Notes under the pieces: generated by a model
The model's input: only the letters and a program-made list of their open reading frames with translations
Told to the model about the DNA's origin: nothing
Database searches by the model: none
Position numbers and translations under genes: made by a program
Part shown: piece after piece, positions 47,701-59,255 of the stretch
Layout: each line of letters starts with the position of its first letter
How positions within the stretch are numbered: position 1 is the first letter of the stretch
NCBI GenBank assembly: GCA_037976565.1
Contig: CP137682.1
Coordinates: forward strand, 30,178,782-30,242,781
From: Mesocentrotus franciscanus
Lineage: Eukaryota > Echinodermata > Echinoidea > Camarodonta > Strongylocentrotidae
Direction: 5' to 3'
Length of the DNA: 64,000 bases

Positions 47701-50700
47701 CTCGGGCAAGTACGTCATCAAATATTCACTATTTATACCTCCCGTTTTGAATTACGTCCAAATTTAAAGAGTGGGGCTAGTAAAACTTGACCACCGGTCC
47801 CACTTTTACTGTCATGGGATGAAAGACTAGGTGTCCTCCCACAATTCCACTAAGGGATTCCCAGGAGCAATCTGTCGTTCTCGGGCAAGTACGTCATCAA
47901 ATATTCACTATTTATACCTCCCGTTTTGAATTACGTCCAAATTTAAAGAGTGGGGCTAGTAAAACTTGACCACTGGTCCCACTTTTACTGTCATGGGATG
48001 AAAGACTAGGTGTCCTCCCACAATTCCACTAAGGGATTCCCAGGAGCAATCTGTCGTTCTCGGGCAAGTACGTCATCAAATATTCACTATTTATACCTCC
48101 CGTTTTGAATTACGTCCAAATTTAAAGAGTGGGGCTAGTAAAACTTGACCACCGGTCCCACTTTTACTGTCATGGGATGAAAGACTAGGTGTCCTCCCAC
48201 AATTCCACTAAGGGATTCCCAGGAGCAATCTGTCGTTCTCGGGCAAGTACGTCATCAAATATTCACTATTTATACCTCCCGTTTTGAATTACGTCCAAAT
48301 TTAAAGAGTGGGGCTAGTAAAACTTGACCACTGGTCCCACTTTTACTGTCATGGGATGAAAGACTAGGTGTCCTCCCACAATTCCACTAAGGGATTCCCA
48401 GGAGCAATCTGTCGTTCTCGGGCAAGTACGTCATCAAATATTCACTATTTATACCTCCCGTTTTGAATTACGTCCAAATTTAAAGAGTGGGGCTAGTAAA
48501 ACTTGACCACTGGTCCCACTTTTACTGTCATGGGATGAAAGACTAGGTGTCCTCCCACAATTCCACTAAGGGATTCCCAGGAGCAATCTGTCGTTCTCGG
48601 GCAAGTACGCCATCAAATATTCACTATTTATACCTCCCGTTTTGAATTATGTCCAAATTTAAAGAGTGGGGCTAGTAAAACTTGACCACTGGTCCCACTT
48701 TTACTGTCATGGGATGAAAGACTAGGTGTCCTCCCACAATTCCACTAAGGGATTCCCAGGAGCAATCTGTCGTTCTCGGGCAAGTACGCCATCAAATATT
48801 CACTATTTATACCTCCCGTTTTGAATTACGTCCAAATTTAAAGAGTGGGGCTAGTAAAACTTGACCACCGGTCCCACTTTTACTGTCATGGGATGAAAGA
48901 CTAGGTGTCCTCCCACAATTCCACTAAGGGATTCCCAGGAGCAATCTGTCGTTCTCGGGCAAGTACGCCATCAAATATTCACTATTTATACCTCCCGTTT
49001 TGAATTACGTCCAAATTTAAAGAGTGGGGCTAGTAAAACTTGACCACTGGTCCCACTTTTACTGTCATGGGATGAAAGACTAGGTGTCCTCCCACAATTC
49101 CACTAAGGGATTCCCAGGAGCAATCTGTCGTTCTCGGGCAAGTACGCCATCAAATATTCACTATTTATACCTCCCGTTTTGAATTACGTCCAAATTTAAA
49201 AGAGTGGGGCTAGTAAAACTTGACCACCGGTCCCACTTTTACTGTCATGGGATGAAAGACTAGGTGTCCTCCCACAATTCCACTAAGGGATTCCCAGGAG
49301 CAATCTGTCGTTCTCGGGCAAGTACGACATCAAATATTCACTATTTATACCTCCCGTTTTGAATTACGTCCAAATTTAAAAGAGTGGGGCTAGTAAAACT
49401 TGACCACCGGTCCCACTTTTACTGTCATGGGATGAAAGACTAGGTGTCCTCCCACAATTCCACTAAGGGATTCCCAGGAGCAATCTGTCGTTCTCGGGCA
49501 AGTACGTCATCAAATATTCACTATTTATACCTCCCGTTTTGAATTACGTCCAAATTTAAAAGAGTGGGGCTAGTAAAACTTGACCACCGGTCCCACTTTT
49601 ACTGTCATGGGATGAAAGACTAGGTGTCCTCCCACAATTCCACTAAGGGATTCCCAGGAGCAATCTGTCGTTCTCGGGCAAGTACGTCATCAAATATTCA
49701 CTATTTATACCTCCCGTTTTGAATTACGTCCAAATTTAAAAGAGTGGGGCTAGTAAAACTTGACCACCGGTCCCACTTTTACTGTCATGGGATGAAAGAC
49801 TAGGTGTCCTCCCACAATTCCACTAAGGGATTCCCAGGAGCAATCTGTCGTTCTCGGGCAAGTACGCCATCAAATATTCACTATTTATACCTCCCGTTTT
49901 GAATTATGTCCAAATTTAAAAGAGTGTGGCTAGTAAAACTTGACCACCGGTCCCACTTTTACTGTCATGGGATGAAAGACTAGGTGTCCTCCCACAATTC
50001 CACTAAGGGATTCCCAGGAGCAATCTGTCGTTCTCGGGCAAGTACGACATCAAATATTCACTATTTATACCTCCCGTTTTGAATTACGTCCAAATTTAAA
50101 AGAGTGGGGCTAGTAAAACTTGACCACCGGTCCCACTTTAACTGTCATTGGATGAAAGACTAGGTGTCCTCCCACAATTCCACTAAGGGATTCCCAGGAG
50201 CAATCTGTCGTTCTCGGGCAAGTACGTCATCAAATATTCACTATTTATACCTCCCGTTTTGAATTACGTCCAAATTTAAAAGAGTAAGGCTAGTAAAACT
50301 TGACCACCGGTCCCACTTTTACTGTCATGGGATGAAAGACTAGGTGTCCTCCCACTATTCCACTGAGGGATTCCCAGGAGCAATCTGTCGTTCTCGGGCA
50401 AGTACGTCATCAAATATTCACTATTTATACCTTTCTATTTGAATTACGTCCAAATTTAAAAGAGTGGGGCTAGTAAAACTTGACCACCGGTCCCACTTCT
50501 ACTGTCATGGGATGAAAGACTAGGTGTCCTCCCACAATTCCACTAAGGGATTCCCAGGAGCAATCTATCGTTCTCAGGCAAGTACGTCATCAAATATTCA
50601 CTATTTATACCTCCCGTTTTGAATTACGTCCAAATTTAAAAGAGTGGGGCTAGTAAAACTTGACCACTGGTCCCACTTTTACTGTCATGGGATGAAAGAC

Positions 50701-52437
50701 TAGGTGTCCTCCCACAATTCCACTAAGGGATTCCCAGGAGCAATCTGTCGTTCTCGGGCAAGTACGTCATCAAATATTCACTATTTATACCTCCCGTTTT
50801 GAATTACGTCCAAATTTAAAGAGTGGGGCTAGTAAAACTTGACCACCGGTCCCACTTTTACTGTCATGGGATGAAAGACTAGGTGTCCTCCCACAATTCC
50901 ACTAAGGGATTCCCAGGAGCAATCTGTCGTTCTCGGGCAAGTACGTCATCAAATATTCACTATTTATACCTCCCGTTTTGAATTACGTCCAAATTTAAAG
51001 AGTGGGGCTAGTAAAACTTGACCACTGGTCCCACTTTTACTGTCATGGGATGAAAGACTAGGTGTCCTCCCACAATTCCACTAAGGGATTCCCAGGAGCA
51101 ATCTGTCGTTCTCGGGCAAGTACGTCATCAAATATTCACTATTTATACCTCCCGTTTTGAATTACGTCCAAATTTGAAAGAGTGGGGCTAGTAAAACTTG
51201 ACCACTGGTCCCACTTTTACTGTCATGGGATGAAAGACTAGGTGTCCTCCCACAATTCCACTAAGGGATTCCCAGGAGCAATCTGTCGTTCTCGGGCAAG
51301 TACGCCATCAAATATTCACTATTTATACCTCCCGTTTTGAATTATGTCAAAATTTAAAAGAGTGGGGCTAGTAAAACTTGACCACTGGTCCCACTTTTAC
51401 TGTCATGGTATGAAAGACTAGGTGTCCTCCCACAATTCTACTAAGGGATTCCCAGGAGCAATATGTCGTTTTCGGGCAAGTACGCCATCAAATATTCACT
51501 ATTTATACCTCCCGTTTTGAATTACGTCCAAATTTAAAAGAGTGGGGCTAGTAAAACTTGACCACCGGTCCCACTTTTACTGTCATGGGATGAAAGACTA
51601 GGTGTCCTCCCACAATTCCACTAAGGGATTCCCAGGAGCAATCTGTCGTTCTCGGGCAAGTACGCCATCAAATATTCACTATTTATACCTCCCGTTTTGA
51701 ATTATGTCCAAATTTAAAAGAGTGGGGCTAGTAAAACTTGACCACTGGTCCCACTTTTACTGTCATGGGATGAAAGACTAGGTGTCCTCCCACAATTCTA
51801 CTAAGGGATTCCCAGGAGCAATCTGTCGTTTCGGGCAAGTACGCCATCAAATATTCACTATTTATACCTCCCGTTTTGAATTATGTCCAAATTTAAAAGA
51901 GTGGGGCTAGTAAAACTTGACCACTGGTCCCACTTTTACTGTCATGGGATGAAAGACTAGGTGTCCTCCCACAATTCTACTAAGGGATTCCCAGGAGCAA
52001 TCTGTCGTTTTCGGGCAAGTACGCCATCAAATATTCACTATTTATACCTCCCGTTTTGAATTATGTCCAAATTTAAAGAGTGGGGCTAGTAAAACTTGAC
52101 CACTGGTCCCACTTTTACTGTCATGGGATGAAAGACTAGGTGTCCCCCCACAAATCCACTTAGGGATTCCTAGGAACAATCTGTCGTTTTCGGGCAAGTA
52201 CGCCTTCAAATATTCACTATTTATACCTCCCGTTTTGAATTATGTTCAAATTTAAAGAGTGGGGCTAGTAAAACTTGACCACTGGTCCCACTTTTACTAT
52301 CATGGGATGAATGACTAGGTGTCCTCCCACTATTCCACCAAGGGATCCCAGGAACAATTTGTCGTTTTGGGGCAAGTATGCCATCAAATATTCACTATTT
52401 ATAACTTTAAATAAGTTTTGAATTATGTCCAAATTTA
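44778..52437 (-). repeat. Satellite array 3 (~179-bp unit, ~43 copies), with outer end
   Basis: Same orientation and same diverged inner unit as array 2, then a long homogeneous run. Units become more diverged over the last ~300 bp. The terminal unit (about 52310-52437) has CTATTCCACCAAGGGATCCC, TTTGGGGCAAGTATGCC and the insertion TTATAACTTTAAATAAG. That unit equals the reverse complement of the first unit of array 1 with one mismatch noted over ~115 bp. Sequence right of it is unique. Each unit has CTATTTATACC, i.e. TATAAATAG on the - strand. Confidence 0.95.
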
Positions 52438-52439
52438 AA

Positions 52440-52890
52440 TACAAAGACAGTATTTCAAAGTCAGGTTTTGGTCAAGGACTCTAACCCAAACCCTAAAATA
52501 AAACAGCAAATGTTGATTTAACAGGCATTACAATTTCAAGTACGGTACAAATCGAGTGGGATTTTTTAATGCAATAATTTCAACATTTTTCAATAAAAAC
52601 ATAACATTTTCATTAGATACAATGTATCAGATATAAAAGACCACGATTCCTTACTTCTTGACCAACTCCATATTAAGATCCAGCACATATTGCACAAATT
52701 AACAAAATACTGGAAACTTCTTTTTTTGTAGTCTATACAATTTTGTACACAAATTCAGCAGGAGTTGATGGCGAATTTGCCACTAGCGCAAAGGGTCTCT
52801 ATACCAAATTCTAACCCTGACCCCTAAATCAGTAAACTTGATAGTGTCTTTATACAGTTTGCCATAGATATTCCACAAATATGACCATTA
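52440..52890. other. Unique flank right of the satellite
   Basis: First unique sequence outside array 3. It contains short CTAACCC-type words (TCTAACCCAAACCCTAAAA near 52480) but no array. No gene is recognised. Confidence 0.4.
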
Positions 52891-52892
52891 GA

Positions 52893-53413
52893 CAGATGAC
52901 ATTTAACCTTTTGAGTAGTTCTATGACACATGATCTGGATGACATTTAACCTTTTGAGTAGTTCTATAACACATGATCTGGATGACATTTAACCTTTTGA
53001 GTAGTTCTATAACACATGATCTGGATGACATTTAACCTTTTGAGTAGTTCTATAACACATGATCTGGATGACATTTAACCTTTTGAGTAGTTCTATAACA
53101 CATTATCTGGATGACATTTAACTTTTTGAGTAGTTCTATAACACATGATCTGGATGACATTTAACCTTTTGAGTAGTTCTATAACACATGATCTGGATGA
53201 CATTTAACCTTTTGAGTAGTTCTATAACACATGATCTGGATGACATTTAACCTTTTGAGTAGTTCTATAACACATGATCTGGATGACATTTAACCTTTTG
53301 AGTAGTTCTATAACACATGATCTGGATGACATTTAACCTTTTGAGTAGTTCTATAACACATTATCTAGATGACATTTAACCTTTTGAGTAGTTCTATAAC
53401 ACATTATCTGGAA
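52893..53413. repeat. 43-bp minisatellite, about 12 copies
   Basis: Head-to-tail units of GATGACATTTAACCTTTTGA then GTAGTTCTATAACACATGATCTG. Variants are CATTATC for CATGATC in three units and a single AACTTT. There are no spacers, so this is a plain tandem repeat, not a CRISPR array. Confidence 0.95.
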
Positions 53414-54481
53414 ACAATTGCTCACCAGCCATGTAATTTCACCCTGAACCAAACACTTCATAACCCTAATACTGATTCAATATCTTTCAGGACTTAATAA
53501 TGCCTGGGGAAAAGGTCATCGACACACATGTTGGGTCACCTCTGGAACATACGATTTTAATCACTTCCTTCTTCTTGTCTTACAAAAAAGTTATTAGTCA
53601 AAAGTGATTGCAGTATTACAAAATGAAGGAAAGATGGACAGACCATGTCCATCACTACTAGAGTTGGAGGCATACAATATATGTGTATGAGAAGAAGAAA
53701 ACAGAGCACTGAATCATTAATTCCTTTGTATAAATTGGATGCCTATTAACATTGTTTAAAAATGTTGCCTTTAGAGAGAGGTTAAGTTCTGGGAAGAGGT
53801 GAAAATTAATTTGTGAGAATTATCATTGTACATGTATTATGCAAGTGTGGAAGAACATTAGTTTAAAAATGTTCCCTGAAAAGCATGGCTCTTCAAATGC
53901 CTTATTATTCTAAATATGGCATGTAACATCATAAAAATCGGACAGATTTTTATGCCACATGTTCGTGTAGCCCCATATACATATACATATACCTTGCTGG
54001 AGAGTAAACGAAGGGAAAAAACCCTATGGAAAAAAAGGCTAAATAATAAGGATTGACGATTCACTAAATACGAGCTGCCTTTAGTTTGGGCCGCTACCCC
54101 AGGCTTAAACGAATGAGATCGGAAAGGAAATTGCTTTAGGCTGTAGGGGGTATACTTTTCCACACAGAGAAGAAATTTCCACGTCAAGAGGATACTTCCC
54201 TGGAGAATAAACAGATGCCAAAAGGGGAGGGTGAGGGGGTGATGCTGAAAAAAGCTTAAAAATCAGGGTTGATGATTTACTACGGCCTCGGGCTCCCATA
54301 TACATCTTTCTGTGTACAGTGCTTGTAACTTTAGCAAGACTGGGCCAAATTTCTTATCATTTTGATGATTCCAGAACCTTGCAGTACACACCAATACTTA
54401 TATGCTAGATGATCAACTTTTTCTGATCCATTCCACAACGTTTCTGTCACAATGCAATCGCATGACCATGCAGAACTCAAC
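53414..54481. other. Intergenic stretch with a decayed ~120-bp duplication
   Basis: 53990-54080 and 54195-54290 share GCTGGAGA-TAAAC, AAAAAGGCTAAATAATAAGG and GATTGACGATTCACTAAATA-type words at perhaps 70% identity, so an old duplication or repeat fragment. Open frames here (109 and 66 codons) follow this repeat and lack domains. Otherwise empty. Confidence 0.4.
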
Positions 54482-54487
54482 TTTATT
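54482..54487 (-). promoter_or_regulatory. Candidate poly(A) signal of the DUF455-family gene
   Basis: AATAAA on the - strand, about 296 bases beyond the stop codon of the host gene. It is the nearest canonical signal I see downstream. Confidence 0.35.
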
Positions 54488-54782
54488 TTTAAAGGTAAAA
54501 AGTAGCATGTGTTTACATGATCTTAAATAGATGACAAAACACAAAATAAACATACAGGTAAATTTTTATATTAATGTCAATATGAAAATGACCAAAGTGG
54601 TAAAGTGATATAGCATTAAAGTCTGATGTAAATGTGACAAGACATCAGAAAACAAGAAAACCAGAGTATTGATGGCAATTAAACTTCAAATTTTAGTGTT
54701 TACGGTCATGTCCAAAATGTTTCCTTTACATTGTAAATGTTCATAGACATGATGAACTCTGCTCCAATGATTTGAAAATAGG

Positions 54783-54809
54783 TTATGACTTCACCAGCGG
54801 CAAGTACCA
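54783..54809 (-). CDS. Last coding exon of DUF455-family gene
   Basis: The acceptor TTTTCTTTATAG precedes codons for WYLPLVKS and a TAA stop (27 nt). The preceding exon ends in ...GMSKE, giving SKEWYLPL in phase 0. DUF455 proteins end their conserved region with an aromatic-rich motif after KPPFN...AG, so this fits as the C terminus. Short, but supported by acceptor, phase and family match together. Confidence 0.75.
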   Translation of the reverse strand, partial: WYLPLVKS

Positions 54810-55154
54810 CTATAAAGAAAATAAAACAAAACAAAAAAACATAATCAAAGTATTACAAGGTTAGGGCACTCAAAAAACAGATAAAGAGATGTAATGATTG
54901 ATTGATAAAATTAATCAGATTTCACTCAATCAAATCAATATAATCAATGTGAACTATAAAAAAGAACACATGCACACATATTACACATATTACCGATAAC
55001 AAAAATTTGAAGAGTTATGCTAGTAACATGCCACTCATGAGACCTTCCCATTATTTTTCTGTGTTACGATTGATAAATCTTCTTTGTATTATTCCTACAG
55101 TATTGGACTACATTATTATTGCTTCAATTTTAGTTTTCACTTTCCTTGAATATC
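54810..55154. other. Intron sequence
   Basis: Between the last two exons of the DUF455-family gene. No internal feature is recognised apart from A-rich runs. Confidence 0.55.
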
Positions 55155-55424
55155 GGTAGATAATAATAATAATATACCGTGATATAACATCTCTATGCAC
55201 TTCCAAAGGACTTTGAATATTATTACCCCTGCTTTAGCTCTAACAACAGTAGCACTCAATGCACTCATGGAATAAATCCAGCCAGGTACCCACTTACTAC
55301 ACTTGGGTGAATGTAGATTAGTGTCTTGCTGAAGGATGTTAGAGCTGAGGTGGGGGATTCAAACCCCATACCTTGTGTTTCACAGTCCTGAAACTTATCC
55401 ACTAGACCACAACACCTCTACAAC
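55155..55424 (-). repeat. tRNA-derived SINE in an intron
   Basis: The - strand starts with a tRNA-like head: A box TGGTCTAGTGG (55399-55409) and B box GGTTTGAATCC (55355-55365, one change from GGTTCGAATCC), spaced as in a tRNA promoter. A body with GCAAGACACTAATC and AAGTGGGTACCTGGCTGG follows, resembling widespread deuterostome SINE bodies. It ends in a (TTA)n tail at about 55160-55175. It does not fold as a complete tRNA, so it is not called as a gene. Confidence 0.75.
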
Positions 55425-55603
55425 GCATCTAGATGTGACAATTCATTTTGTCAAATTGTGTAAAATGCAATCCTGATATTTAAAGATCCTAGCTAAAGAA
55501 AAGCATACCACAATCCCTTAGGCAATAATTGCAAATATAAGAGGCATAATGTATACAGGAATCTTGGAGTTTATTTAATGAATCAAGAATATTGAGACCT
55601 CAC

Positions 55604-55664
55604 CTCTTTAGACATGCCAGCAGTTTCTCGACCAACTTCGTTGAATGGAGGCTTTAGATGGCCC
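55604..55664 (-). CDS. Penultimate exon of DUF455-family gene
   Basis: 61 nt with acceptor TTTAATCAG and donor GAG/GTGAGG. The first base completes the Arg codon begun in the previous exon. It then reads GHLKPPFNEVGRETAGMSKE. The FRG-x-KPPFN-xx-R-xx-AG motif is the signature C-terminal block of DUF455 (PF04305, HI_0077-type) proteins. Phase fits on both sides. Confidence 0.85.
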
Positions 55665-56655
55665 CTGATTAAAGAAGGAAAATTTAATTTAATTTTTGTA
55701 GAAAAATTTGAAGAGGATCTTGATCCTATTTTTTTCTGGTATGAAGACAAGTGTAAAATTCAGAAATTCCATCCAGCTTGATGATAGCTTCAGTGGTCGA
55801 AACAATACAAGACTGACAGGCATTAAAGTGACTCAGTAACATTGCCTCAGATTCTGAAACAAAATCCTGGATTTAGCTAATGCTGCAATCATAATTATAA
55901 ACCTTTAGGTCAGTCAGGAATCCCATGAATTTTACAAGTCGATTGCCGGTCTGATTATCAAGATATTTATGATTGGAAATTGAAATTTCATTTTTCGTTT
56001 TCCTAACGGTTTTTTATAACACTACAGTCTATTGGGGAAAATGAGTATGGTAAAACCGGTCACTCAAAGATTTTTATTTTTTTGAGGCACTTCATGATCA
56101 TTTTGAAGCACAATTTTTTTAGGGCTTCAATATTACACCATATCACAGATACTAGTGATAACACGTAGGGCCATGCATCTCAGATGTAACATTGTTAAAC
56201 AATGCCTTTAAAGGCCCAACCCCCTTGTGTGATTATTATGCAGCATGCTTTTAAGACCCTTTTCTTTCGAAGTTTTGCATATCTTTCGACACCCAGTTAA
56301 TGAAAATCAGGCTTAAGGTTGCAAAGTTACATGATGTTGGTGTACCTCATTTCAACCAGATTTGAGAGAAAAATAAAGTAAATCTACGTAAATCAATTAT
56401 CATTTTCCAATTCATTGTTATTTGAAATTGTTTTATCTCTATACTAATCCTCATGAAAGCTCCAAATTCTAAAATTTAATAAATAAATAAATAAACAATA
56501 CTTCATAACAATGAAAACGTCAGAATAACAGAATTAGATATTTTTGGGGGGTAATTGGTTAATTATTAGGAAGTCGAGTCAAAGACATTTAACGTTAAAA
56601 TTCAATCTAAATAAGCTTTCTTAGTTCAATTATTAACAAAAATGTATGAATAATA
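55665..56655. other. Intron sequence
   Basis: AT-rich intron of the DUF455-family gene. No internal element is recognised with confidence. Confidence 0.5.
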
Positions 56656-57080
56656 AATAATAATTACATTAATTTATATAGCGACATCGACGTTATTAAT
56701 ATACTCTACTGGGCTGTGATAAAAAACAAACTCATAACCATGCTACTACGGACACACAACCCAAAAATAAGAAGTGTGTCTTCTTCAAAACTTTGAAGAC
56801 GGCAACAGATGCGGCTTTCCTTATGTCTAGTGGTAGCTTATTCCAAAGCTTTTTGAGCAGCACAACTGAAATGTAATCTCAAAAGAGTTACTTTTGTTTT
56901 TGTGTGAGGAAGGTTTAGAAGCAGCTTGCCTGTGTTTTTGCCCTGTACTTCGTTATTTACGTGAATATGGATGTGATTCAACAGATAATACTTCAGACAA
57001 ATAATTTGGGGATTGACCATTCAAAGCTTTGTAAAGAAGCATAAGTACATTAATTGCAATTCTATGCCTTATTGGCAACC
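56655..57080 (+). repeat. Probable dispersed repeat within an intron
   Basis: Starts with TTTATATAGCGAC, then has GTGTCTTCTTCAAAACTTTGAAG, TCTAGTGGTAGCTTATTCCA and TTATTGGCAACCAATTCAT. This order (TATATAGCGCC, short-chain readout, LPxGxxxFxx, IGNQ-like end) is met repeatedly in deuterostome intergenic repeats. I recognise the style but cannot name a family. Confidence 0.35.
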
Positions 57081-57353
57081 AATTCATATACATATGAATA
57101 TAATTAGCAAATGTACTTAATCACTCCGCAGGGGGGATATCTTCGTGTGAATTTCAGTTGTAATGGATAAACATGGAGTAATATATTTCATTTTGTATGC
57201 TTTTGTGAATCTTAATCTACGTAATATTATCTTTTACATTTCTTTTTCAACAATACGTTTCTTTTCAACAATACCTTTTGTTTCAGTGTACTTAAATAAA
57301 GCTGATGTCTCTAAAAAAAAAAAAGTTCATAGCACCAAATGTAGTTTAAATAC

Positions 57354-57557
57354 CTGAAATGAGCTCGGACCAATTCATGGAACTTTGGGATGCAATCAAT
57401 AGGAGGAGAATTGTGTCTACATACATATGTAAACCATTTAAGACCAGCAGCCACATGTGTAATTTCATCCTTGTAGATAATGTCTAAGAGCTCAACAGAC
57501 TCAGCATCACTCTGTCGTCTAAATCGCTCCTGAGTTTTTGGATGGACATCCAAACCA
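57354..57557 (-). CDS. Exon of DUF455-family gene with ExxH metal motif
   Basis: 204 nt bounded by acceptor TTTCTCGTAG and donor TTCAG/GTATTT. It reads GLDVHPKTQERFRRQSDAES, then VELLDIIYKDEITHVAAGLK, WFTYVC and FHELVRAHFR. DUF455 proteins are ferritin-like. EARGLDVxPKT and DEixHVxxGxxWFxxLC are their conserved blocks, and the E-x-x-H in DEITHV is a typical di-iron ligand pair. Biochemical function is unknown; relatedness to MiaE-type hydroxylases is structural only. The first base completes an Arg codon left by the exon found at 61985-62063. The exon ends with AG, completed by the next exon. Sequence 57311-57353 and 57558-57622 also happens to be open but is intron. Confidence 0.88.
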
Positions 57558-58320
57558 CTACGAGAAATTTCAAAATGAGAGAAGATCATACAAAAATTAT
57601 AACAAACGTAGGTAGCAGGCAAATATTTTTATAAACAAGAAATTGTATGTATATATGGGTAGATAAAAGTAAAAGGTAAAAATATTAATAGGTTTAACAT
57701 TTTTATCATTATTATTATTTATTCAACAAAGATTAAATCAAGAAAACAGTGAATACAAAACAACAGTAAGTCTTGAAGTGAATCACATGGATCTGGAAGG
57801 GAAAATATTAACTAAATAACTATAAACCGAACTTCTTCTTTTTCAATCCATGTGACTTTACGTAAATAAATAGTACAAAATAGCAAGCTTAATAAAACCA
57901 AGAGGTCCACGGACCTTACACACACCTGAGCCAATGAAAGTAGGGGCCTCGCAATAAGGGACATATTAAACTCCCACCCCCTTTGAACATAGGATTTAGT
58001 GGAACAGTCAGGGCAATTTAGGGGTGTTGCTCCCAAGTCCCCTGCAGGAGCAGGTATCCCATTCAAACAAATTAAGAGTCCTACAATGTTTACCGGTAGC
58101 CAGAATCCATACCAACATTTTGGTATGAAATAATATCTACAGTTCATGAGTTATCAGAATATGAAGAAAAAAAAATAAGGGTACCCATGCATTTTGAAGA
58201 GATACAATAATTCAACTGGGTCAATTTTAAAACCATTTTTAGACAGTTTTCAAGATTCGTGCATGCATGCATTTTAATGTTTGCCGTGCTAGTATTGCTG
58301 TTTAGATGGTTGATATTGAA
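57558..58320. other. Intron or intergenic stretch
   Basis: Part of the long intron upstream of the 57354-57557 exon. Open frames of 60-111 codons lack domains. No repeat family is recognised. Confidence 0.4.
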
Positions 58321-58324
58321 GGCT

Positions 58325-58984
58325 GTCTCCAAGCCCCCTTGGGGGCATATACCTATACCATGTGAACAACTTTAGATCTCCCTTTCCTGCAGGTGGTTCC
58401 TACAAAATTGGGTTAGAATCAAGACATGGGTTTTCAGGAAGAAGAACAAAATGCCCAATCACTGCCACTGAGGAAATTTGGGGGGCTGCCCCCAGGCCCC
58501 TTGGGGATATGTACCCCATTTGAAAAAATTTAGATTTCCCTTGGCTAAGGATGATTTCTATCAAGTTTGGTAAAAATCTGGCCATGCATTTTTTAGAAGA
58601 AGTCATAAATGTAAACCAGAAGGAATTTTTCCCTCCTTTTTTTGCTGGGGTGCTACTCTCAGACCCCCTCTCGCTGAAGGGGTCAGTAGCCTTTCAGAAC
58701 AATTTCATATCCCCCTGCCTGAGGAATGCTTCCCATCAGTTAAGTCAAAATCTATACATGCATTTTAAAGAATAATTATTTTTTTGAAAGTCTAATTTTT
58801 ACCATAGGGGCACTTTGGGGGATGCTGCCTTTGAGCCCCCTTAGGAGGCGTATACCACATTTGAATAACTTTAGTTCCCCTTTTCCTGCAAGTGATTCCT
58901 AAAATTTTTGATCAGAATCCAGCCATGTGAAATTACTGCCACTCAGGAACTTTGGGGGCACTACCAACAGAACCCCCTGGGGGT
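58325..58984. repeat. Degenerate ~165-bp tandem repeat, about four copies
   Basis: Blocks of (C/G)AGCCCCCTTGGGGGC-type sequence recur near 58333, 58494, 58662, 58833 and 58969. Each is followed by CATATACC, ATTTGAA-AA-TTTAG, TCCCC, CTGCAGG-TGATTCCTA and AATCTG-CATGCATTTT. Identity between units is modest. It resembles long-lived invertebrate interspersed repeats. Confidence 0.65.
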
Positions 58985-59253
58985 ACGTACGTATGTATCT
59001 TCAGGACCATGTATGACACAATAGACTAGGGTGTCATCAGCACATAATACTTAGGTAGTAGCATACATACATGACCTTGGTACCAATAGCATTAATGAGC
59101 AAATCAAACAAGAGAGGGCTGGCCAATTACACTCCCCTGCGGTATTCAAGATGTCACCAGGTACCATGTTAAATATGTATCCTTATACACAACCTGCTGC
59201 TGACGTTCTTTCAAAAAGGATTGTAGCCTGGAACTTCCAAACTTTGCCACATA
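58985..59253 (-). pseudogene. LINE reverse transcriptase relic, catalytic half
   Basis: The - strand reads SRLQSFLKERQQ, then IPQGSVIG (RT block with QGS) and MCADDTLVYCVIHGPED (YADD box as CADD, codons about 59032-59043). It continues the RT relic at 60259-60673, from which it is split by the MITE 59256-60256. It carries frameshifts and stops. Confidence 0.8.
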
Positions 59254-59255
59254 TA

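Noticed and set aside
52893..53413. CRISPR array
   Set aside because: Units are contiguous with no unique spacers, and the genome is eukaryotic.
55300..55424. Functional tRNA gene on the - strand
   Set aside because: A and B boxes are present, but the acceptor stem and anticodon arm do not form, and a SINE body follows.
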